In this document: piece after piece, positions 33,501 to 35,319 of the stretch | Numbering within the stretch: the first letter of the stretch is position 1 | Layout of the letters: each line of letters begins with the position of its first letter | Assembly (NCBI GenBank): GCA_020630295.1 | Contig: JAHDBR010000007.1 | Span: 31,272 to 66,590 of the forward strand | From: Sphingomonadaceae bacterium | Lineage (GTDB): Bacteria; Pseudomonadota; Alphaproteobacteria; Sphingomonadales; Sphingomonadaceae | Direction: 5' to 3' | Length of the DNA: 35,319 nucleotides | The notes under the pieces: model-generated | What the model was told of the DNA's origin: nothing | The model's input: the letters and a program-made list of their open reading frames with translations, nothing else | The model's database searches: none | Made by a program: the position numbers and the translations under genes

Positions 33501-34068
33501 TTGAACGGTCATTGCCGCCCAGGCACGAAATACGATCAACTTCGTTGGCGCGTTCCAAGCTGACACGCGGATCGAGGCGAATAATGTCGCGCACATCGCG
33601 CGAAATGCTCGGGAATGCTTCCAGCGTTCCTTCACCGAATGCAGTGCCCGGACCAACCGCGAGCTGCTGCACATTGGCACGCTCTGCAGTAACAACGATG
33701 AAGTTGTCTTCGCCAGCACTCGCGGAAGAAAGTTCAAACGTGTAATCGGTATTGCCCGATACGGTAATGAACTGACCTTCTACCGACTGGCCTTCAAAAC
33801 CGTCAGCAGTAACGGTGATCGTGTACGGGCCGCCGGGTACCAGCGAAGATGTACGGAACGAACCGTCCGTATCAGATGTAAGTGTACGGGTTTGGCCGGT
33901 ACGTGTGTCAGTGACAACCACATTGGCACCCGCGAGAGGCGCACCTTGTGTGTCAGTAACCTGACCTTCAACACCAGAAGTAATCTGCTGGGCAGAGGCA
34001 GGTGCCGCAACCATGGCAGTGGCAGAAAGGCTGACAACGCTGGCAGCTAAGAGATATTTGAGTTTCAT
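30574..34068 (-). CDS. Oar-like TonB-dependent receptor with N-terminal carboxypeptidase-regulatory domain
   Basis: The 1164-residue outer-membrane protein has a signal peptide (MKLKYLLAASVVSLSATAMV, cleaved after APASA). It is followed by a carboxypeptidase-regulatory-like beta domain (about 33-115, GQVTDTQGAPLAGANVVVTD), a TonB-box-like region (FIVVTAER), a plug (about 135-270) and a large barrel ending in phenylalanine (IRYEF). This is the Oar/SusC-like receptor type that may import peptides, glycans or other large ligands. The start is ATG at 34068, preceded by AAGGAC. Eight cysteines occur as four close pairs. It follows the 2-oxoglutarate oxygenase gene after 261 bases, and a terminator lies at its end. 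Confidence 0.93.
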   Translation of the reverse strand: MKLKYLLAASVVSLSATAMVAAPASAQQITSGVEGQVTDTQGAPLAGANVVVTDTRTGQTRTLTSDTDGSFRTSSLVPGGPYTITVTADGFEGQSVEGQFITVSGNTDYTFELSSASAGEDNFIVVTAERANVQQLAVGPGTAFGEGTLEAFPSISRDVRDIIRLDPRVSLERANEVDRISCLGGNDRSNTFTVDGIVQADVFGLNGTPFAARNSLPLPFDVVRETSVEFAPFDVEYSEFTGCLVNVVTKSGQNEFHGSAFYTYYDDSMLADTLVRPDGSVSNLSSGSEKRWGATLGGPIIPDRLFFYAGYEETDLGDANDFGPSGAGFANEADFATQADFDRFAQIANNVYGQDIGGYPTTLPETSVRYFGRLDAYLGDHRVEATYQRLEESNVESDFGGDNITGLNSFEDEGTQSDYYSVRLYSDWSDKVSTELRLSRSEVSDVQGPFGFGEAQSDNPTVRLVVGNVGPDGDTGTFSTGPGIFRSANALESTINQAKFQMNIDAGDHQFKIGTEINDLEIYNLFAINATGSLYFANLDDFENGVLTTGFSFFPDADDIVGGNSYAADINATPTGDINEAAATFGRTIYSFYVQDDWQATDQLSVTAGIRAQLYAGDAPRANPLFAQRYGFTNSNSFGKIDPVFLPRLSATYEFDNSGFFSNSRLTGGVGQFTGGDPVVFFSNAFSNNGFSSALGTSVFCSSADRPTNALDANGNFAGFPACVRQSGSDRAARGGADVQSTDPNFKVPVVTRANLGFSTDFGTESGIFSGWKLNLDYIYSQFNNPLNFVDLSQTIDIRNGVDGFTVDGRPIYAAIDPTFAGCDATLVGTGGTPPTYTGVTAGCFGADIDDFIQLTNGQDYESHIASVLLSKRFNGGIFTDGGSVNLRFGYAFTDSENYRDVGSSTATSNFDRSAAFDRQNPAVSTSNFETRHNITAAVSFREEFFGDFATKLGVFFRARSGRPYSLTFDGGGTFADSRSGTENALLYVPTGPNDPNVVFADSGFFRNGAFVRTQTAAEAAAGLDAYISQFDCINDFRGQSIPRNTCSNPWSYDLDLRFSQEIPGIGSVTGLVEDKFELWVDFDNVLNFIDSEANRVIFRNSLVDLIDNGGFDPNAVDPTNPARLSGVDAQGRYVVSGFNANDRQNISTSASAWRLQVGIRYEF

Positions 34069-34163
34069 GAACGACAGTCCTTGCGTGACGAAACGGAATT
34101 AGTCCGAAAATCATATGCGCCGGATGGGCGATGAGAGCCCGTTAGGTGCGATACGTTACGCGC

Positions 34164-34175
34164 AAAAGGCCTTTT
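34164..34175. repeat. Perfect palindrome in the receptor upstream region
   Basis: AAAAGGCCTTTT forms a perfect 12-base palindrome about 95 bases upstream of the receptor start. The 261-base gap (34069-34329) also has an inverted repeat GTTGC/GCAAC (34263-34267, 34274-34278). No clear -35/-10 pair was found, so the transcription start is not placed. Confidence 0.4.
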
Positions 34176-34312
34176 TATGACCAAATGATGACAGCCTGTG
34201 CGAAACTTATTCACAGCCCCGGCAATGGCAACAAATTTATGTGTTTACAGTGATTTAGCCATGTTGCTGCATTGCAACACGATTCTACTAATTGTTATCA
34301 GCTGTAACTAAT

Positions 34313-34327
34313 CGTCCCAGCGGGACG
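34313..34327 (-). terminator. Short stem-loop just after the oxygenase stop
   Basis: CGTCCC (34313-34318) and GGGACG (34322-34327) form a 6-pair stem with a 3-base loop, two bases past the oxygenase stop. It lacks a proper T-run on the minus strand, so it is at best a weak terminator or an mRNA-end stabiliser. Confidence 0.3.
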
Positions 34328-34329
34328 AA

Positions 34330-35247
34330 TCAGGCGAGATTGATTTCGCGGAGTCGCTGCATCAGAAAATCATGGCTGGAGATCGGTTCCGGTGCATTTT
34401 CATCTGCACAGCTCGGCAAAGTCTCGATCACATAGTCGGGCCGGAAATGCAGGAAGAACGGCATAGAATACCGTGCACGATAGGCCGCCTCGCCTGTGGG
34501 GTTTACCACACGGTGGGTCGTTGATTTCAACCGGCCATTGGTGAGGCGCTCCAGCATATCACCAATGTTGACCACCAGCGCACCTTCGGGCGGATCGATC
34601 GCCAGCCACTCGCCGTCAGCCTTAAGCAGCTCGAGCCCGGCCTCCTCCGCGCCCAGCAGCAGTGTAATTGTGTTGATATCGCCATGCGCAGCCGCGCGGA
34701 TTGCCCCTTCGGCCTCTGCACCTTCCAGCGGCGGATAGCGCAGCAGGCGCATGACTGAATTGCCGTCCGCCACGGTGGGCGCGAAAAAATCTTCCGGCAG
34801 GCCGAGATGCAGCGCAATCGCCTTCAAAACCTGCGCACCGGCGTCTTCAAATGCCGCGTACAAAGCCTCAAATGTTTCACGGAAACCGTCAATCTCTGAC
34901 GGCCAGATGTTGGGGGCCATAAACTCGGACAATTCATGGCCAGCCGGCAAATCACGCCCTACGTGCCAAAACTCTTTCAGGTCATGGACCTGCGCATCCT
35001 TGGCTTTCTCCGTACCGAAAGGCGTATAGCCCCGCGCACCGCCGCCATCCTTCAAAATATAGGCGCGCTTTACCTCATCCGGCAGCGCAAAGAATGCCTT
35101 GGACATACTTTCCGCTTTGGCAATCAGATCCGCAGGAATGCCGTGGTCGCGGATCACCGCAAACCCATATTCGGCAAAACTCTGGCCCAACTCGTCTGCC
35201 AAATCGGCCAATGGCCGCGCAATCGAAACAGATGCAATATCACTCAT
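34330..35247 (-). CDS. 2-oxoglutarate/Fe(II)-dependent oxygenase, isopenicillin N synthase family
   Basis: The 305-residue enzyme belongs to the Fe(II)/2-oxoglutarate oxygenases of the isopenicillin-N-synthase/ACC-oxidase class. The N-terminal DIOX_N region has GFAVIRDHGIP. The iron ligands are in AAHGDINTITLLLG (His and Asp) and STTHRVVNP (His). ARYSMPFFLHF has the Arg-x-Ser that binds 2-oxoglutarate. The ATG at 35247 is chosen; an in-frame TTG lies three codons earlier. In related genomes such genes often stand next to a nucleoside transporter, and here the upstream gene looks like one, so a nucleoside or base substrate is a guess. The substrate is not known. Confidence 0.88.
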   Translation of the reverse strand: MSDIASVSIARPLADLADELGQSFAEYGFAVIRDHGIPADLIAKAESMSKAFFALPDEVKRAYILKDGGGARGYTPFGTEKAKDAQVHDLKEFWHVGRDLPAGHELSEFMAPNIWPSEIDGFRETFEALYAAFEDAGAQVLKAIALHLGLPEDFFAPTVADGNSVMRLLRYPPLEGAEAEGAIRAAAHGDINTITLLLGAEEAGLELLKADGEWLAIDPPEGALVVNIGDMLERLTNGRLKSTTHRVVNPTGEAAYRARYSMPFFLHFRPDYVIETLPSCADENAPEPISSHDFLMQRLREINLA

Positions 35248-35257
35248 GCCAACCAAC

Positions 35258-35319
35258 TTAGTATGGCAGGAACAATCCTGCCAGTGCCGCGCTCATCAAA
35301 TTGGCGAGTGAGCCTGCGG
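35258..35319 (-). CDS. 3' end of a probable NupC-type nucleoside transporter (partial)
   Basis: An open frame enters from the right edge and stops with TAA at 35258-35260, giving AGSLANLMSAALAGLFLPY as its C-terminus. Concentrative nucleoside transporters (NupC/CNT family) end in a similar hydrophobic GTLANLMSAxIAGLF-like segment, so this is a plausible match from a very short piece. Another open frame in the same region also stops next to the oxygenase start. Only 11 bases separate the two genes, so they are probably an operon. Confidence 0.45.
   Translation of the reverse strand, partial: AGSLANLMSAALAGLFLPY

Noticed and set aside
1-35319. CRISPR arrays, insertion sequences, prophage or integrase genes
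   Set aside because: No regularly spaced direct repeats, transposase-like frames, terminal inverted repeats with target duplications, or phage proteins were seen.

Overview
The window looks like chromosome from an alphaproteobacterium of the order Sphingomonadales, most likely the family Erythrobacteraceae (Altererythrobacter/Erythrobacter-like). This is inferred from the genes, not from a search: two TonB-dependent receptors (one of the large Oar-like type), an NDUFA12-type complex I accessory protein beside DUF2155 and DUF192 lipoproteins, RecX, Aat, a lone fatty acyl-AMP ligase, and moderately high GC by eye. I see no transposase, integrase, phage gene or CRISPR array. No gap between genes exceeds 300 bases; the largest (9592-9856, 13354-13605, 34069-34329) hold promoters, hairpins or leaders.

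Layout. 1-94: 3' end of an unidentified gene with a C-terminal membrane helix. 160-3389: a two-gene operon for a fused alpha-beta thiamine-diphosphate E1 dehydrogenase and a FabD-like acyltransferase. It converges, with overlapping stops, on a TonB-dependent receptor that diverges from a Baeyer-Villiger-type flavin monooxygenase. 7077-8373: a CinA-type molybdopterin-binding protein and an outer-membrane lipocalin.

8463-15635 carries the conserved tRNA-Trp, secE, nusG, rplK, rplA series on the minus strand, cut by two plus-strand blocks. An alanine/sodium symporter (with a 49-residue minus-strand ORF) sits between tRNA-Trp and secE. A PspA-like gene and a large DUF11 surface protein sit between nusG and rplK. 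The rplK leader holds a helix-bulge-helix that may be the L1 autoregulatory site.

15815-19290: a glutaredoxin-MauE fusion and aat (plus strand) meet a minus-strand run recX, DUF192, NDUFA12, DUF2155. 19420-21174: a fatty acyl-AMP ligase. 21180-25611: an envelope or stress block made of a DUF389 membrane protein diverging from a tightly coupled TelA, XpaC-like, PHA-granule-type operon, then a DUF2721 membrane protein.

25721-30495: GDP-mannose pyrophosphorylase and an orphan TonB, diverging from a MASE1 hybrid histidine kinase. 30574-35319: a long Oar-like TonB-dependent receptor with eight closely paired cysteines, a 2-oxoglutarate/Fe(II) oxygenase, and the 3' end of a probable NupC-type nucleoside transporter.

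The common themes are outer-membrane uptake (two receptors, one TonB), envelope stress (PspA, TelA/XpaC, DUF389, lipocalin) and acyl-group chemistry (E1, FabD-like, acyl-AMP ligase, flavin monooxygenase). The least explained parts are the TelA triad, the fused E1/acyltransferase pair, the interrupted ribosomal operon and a possible double frameshift in the PspA-like gene.
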